Positions 4,316-5,978 of a stretch of DNA of 5,978 bases are shown piece by piece (position 1 is the stretch's first letter; every line of letters begins with the position of its first letter). The notes beneath the pieces were generated by a model. The model searched no databases. It was not told the DNA's origin and saw nothing but the letters and a program-made list of their open reading frames with translations. A program made the position numbers and the translations under genes. Source of the DNA: Planctomycetota bacterium (GTDB lineage Bacteria > Planctomycetota > UBA8742 > SKZP01 > JAIOTL01); NCBI GenBank assembly GCA_021106775.1, contig JAIOTL010000421.1, forward strand, positions 1 through 5,978. The letters are read 5' to 3'.

Positions 4316-5938
4316 CTATGCGGCGTTTCGCTCGGTTGCCGGATTGTTAGTATCCTGAATAAATGTATTGTCAGAATCGTTATTCACTGAGGATGCCAAT
4401 ACTATGCTTGTTTCGTCAGCAATTCGAAGGATAATGCCTATTGAAATCGCATAGAAAAACGTCAAGGAACCACCGAATGAGATAAATGGCAGCGAAATTC
4501 CTTTGTTTGGCGCAGTTGCGGTTACAACCATCATATTTATCAGTGCCTGAAACACAATGAGCGATGTAAGCCCCGTCGCCAAAAGTTTTGCAAACATATC
4601 ATCGGAAATATACGCAAGTCTTAATCCGCAAAGCATGATGAGCATGAAAAGAATCAAAATCATCGATGTGCCGATAAACCCCAGCTCTTCGCCAACAATG
4701 GCAAAAATAAAATCGGTTGATTCCTCTGGCAGATAATACAACGCCTGATGCGATTTGCCAAGCCCAACGCCCGTTAATCCACCTTTTCCGAGGGCAATTT
4801 TCGCTTGCCGATTTTGATATCCTTTGCCCATGGGGTCAGCTTCGGGATTCATGTATGCTTCGATGCGCGGCTTGATGTGATCGAATTTCATGATAACGAA
4901 TAAAGACATGACAGGCAGTAAAATCAAAACAATGGGCACAAGATGCTTGAAACGAACTCCCCCAATCAGCATAAGAAAAGTGCCGGTTGTTCCAAGAAAA
5001 AGTGCCGTTCCAAAATCAGGTTCTATCACGATTAAAGCACAGAACATGGCGAGAAAACCAAGCAGTGGAAGAAAACCTTCCTTAAACCGATGCACAAGAT
5101 GCTGGCGTTTCACAAGCAAAACACTAAGCGAAATTATCATGGCAATCTTAGCGAAATCTGAAGGCTGAAAACCGATGGATCCAAAACGAATCCAGCGTCT
5201 GGCACCGTTGTAGTTTTTGCCGATACCCGGAATCAGAACTGCGATTAATAACACAAATGCTATGGTTGCGATGATTTTCCAATGTTGCTGAAAGAACGAA
5301 AGCTTCAAACGATAAAAAGTGTAAAGCGCAATAAAAGACAATCCCACAAAGAACAAATGCTTTTTTACAAAAAATGCTGAATCGCCAATATTGTTGCTTT
5401 GCATTGCGACTTTGCTGGATGCTGAAAAAATCATAATTATACCGATGGAAATCAAACCGAGAACCGCTGAAAACAGAATAAATTTAAGGTGGGCATCGAA
5501 TTTTAGAATAGCAAATTTCATAATTTTCTGTGATTCTTCAAAAACGAATTGCGATGAATCTTTTATTTTTACGGTTGCTTCCTGCAAAGTTTTCGCAATT
5601 TTCTTGGTTGTCGGGATTTTGGAAACAAGTGGTTCGTCCATGTTTTTCAGAGGTTTAATATCAATGTTTACCGCTTCCCGCCTAACTTTGTATTCGGTTT
5701 CCGTATCCTCTTCAGGTTCGTTTTCGTGGTAACAATGGGCAGCATAATTATTAATATAGTTGGAATTCCCGTCAGATTCGATATTCGGAGGAGTTTTATT
5801 AATATTTGTTGTATCAACTATTGTGTCGCTATTAGGTTTCGGGTCAGTATTTTGCATATTATTTTTCTTGAATTTGCTGACAATTTGCCTTGTTTTATTC
5901 AGAATCATATCTGTTGCATTCTTAATTATATCGAGCAT
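4316..5938 (-). CDS. ftsW: FtsW, SEDS peptidoglycan glycosyltransferase of cell division
   Basis: 540 residues from ATG 5938, preceded by GGAGGT six bases away; an in-frame TTG at 5962 is the only longer start seen and is not needed. Residues about 150-506 hold some ten membrane helices of the SEDS fold. Signature motifs: GARRW (245-249), QPSDFAKIA (258-266), EPDFGTA (306-312) with putative catalytic D308, GYQNRQAKIALGKGG in the large loop, LPEESTDFIFAIVGEELGF (403-421), and PFISFGGS (484-491). The STDFIFA and FISFGGS motifs fit FtsW better than RodA. Family role: polymerises lipid II into glycan at the septum with a partner class B PBP. Oddity: about 150 polar residues precede the first helix, far longer than in E. 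coli FtsW (about 45). They include a possible amphipathic helix at 1-25, an acidic patch near 70-82 and a helical region at 110-148. No murG follows; the next gene is convergent. Confidence 0.95.
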   Translation of the reverse strand: MLDIIKNATDMILNKTRQIVSKFKKNNMQNTDPKPNSDTIVDTTNINKTPPNIESDGNSNYINNYAAHCYHENEPEEDTETEYKVRREAVNIDIKPLKNMDEPLVSKIPTTKKIAKTLQEATVKIKDSSQFVFEESQKIMKFAILKFDAHLKFILFSAVLGLISIGIIMIFSASSKVAMQSNNIGDSAFFVKKHLFFVGLSFIALYTFYRLKLSFFQQHWKIIATIAFVLLIAVLIPGIGKNYNGARRWIRFGSIGFQPSDFAKIAMIISLSVLLVKRQHLVHRFKEGFLPLLGFLAMFCALIVIEPDFGTALFLGTTGTFLMLIGGVRFKHLVPIVLILLPVMSLFVIMKFDHIKPRIEAYMNPEADPMGKGYQNRQAKIALGKGGLTGVGLGKSHQALYYLPEESTDFIFAIVGEELGFIGTSMILILFMLIMLCGLRLAYISDDMFAKLLATGLTSLIVFQALINMMVVTATAPNKGISLPFISFGGSLTFFYAISIGIILRIADETSIVLASSVNNDSDNTFIQDTNNPATERNAA

Positions 5939-5944
5939 CTGCCT

Positions 5945-5950
5945 ACCTCC
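5945..5950 (-). promoter_or_regulatory. Ribosome binding site deciding the ftsW start
   Basis: GGAGGT on the minus strand with a six-base spacer to ATG 5938. This is strong evidence that translation begins at residue MLDIIKN rather than at the in-frame TTG 24 bases upstream. Only 40 bases of upstream DNA are visible, so I cannot say whether ftsW is in an operon with a preceding gene. Confidence 0.8.
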
Positions 5951-5978
5951 GGGAAGTTTCAATAATTATGTCTAAAAC

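Noticed and set aside
4890..5168. Plus-strand open frames opposite ftsW
   Set aside because: They are antisense shadows of a clearly conserved SEDS protein, with basic low-information translations.

Overview
The window looks like an AT-rich bacterial chromosome segment. It holds four protein genes, no RNA gene, no CRISPR array and no recognisable insertion sequence. The style of the DnaA-like protein (the NPLFIYG lead into Walker A), the AT-rich intergenic DNA and the Lys/Glu-rich proteins suggest a member of the Fibrobacteres-Chlorobi-Bacteroidetes group or a neighbour of it. That placement is an inference from sequence style, not a demonstrated assignment.

Layout. 1-1149 (minus): a DnaA-family AAA+ protein, cut by the left edge after 383 residues, just before the DNA-binding domain IV would begin. 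1150-1837: a 688-base AT-rich divergent intergenic region with a perfect DnaA box close to the dnaA-like start, a cluster of TATCAAC motifs, and a TATAAT element before the rightward gene. 1838-3301 (plus): an M48-like peptidase domain fused to a TerB-like domain, with two of the three expected zinc ligands replaced. 3484-4197 (plus): a predicted exported protein with a charged coiled coil, one PDZ domain and a highly charged tail. 4198-4315: a convergent gap with hairpins. 4316-5938 (minus): FtsW, the SEDS glycan polymerase of cell division, with an unusually long N-terminal cytoplasmic extension.

How the genes relate. They do not form one operon: the first two are divergent and the last two convergent. 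Themes are replication initiation or its control (DnaA-like), a probable non-catalytic M48 scaffold with a stress-associated TerB domain, an envelope PDZ protein, and septal peptidoglycan synthesis (FtsW). No evidence here ties them into a single pathway.

The most notable points are the DnaA homologue that keeps its nucleotide-binding motifs but has lost the arginine finger and other initiator residues, the M48 domain with a degraded zinc site fused to TerB, the long N-terminal extension of FtsW, and a 21-base repeat found in inverted orientation on both sides of the PDZ gene. I found no clear novel multi-gene system.
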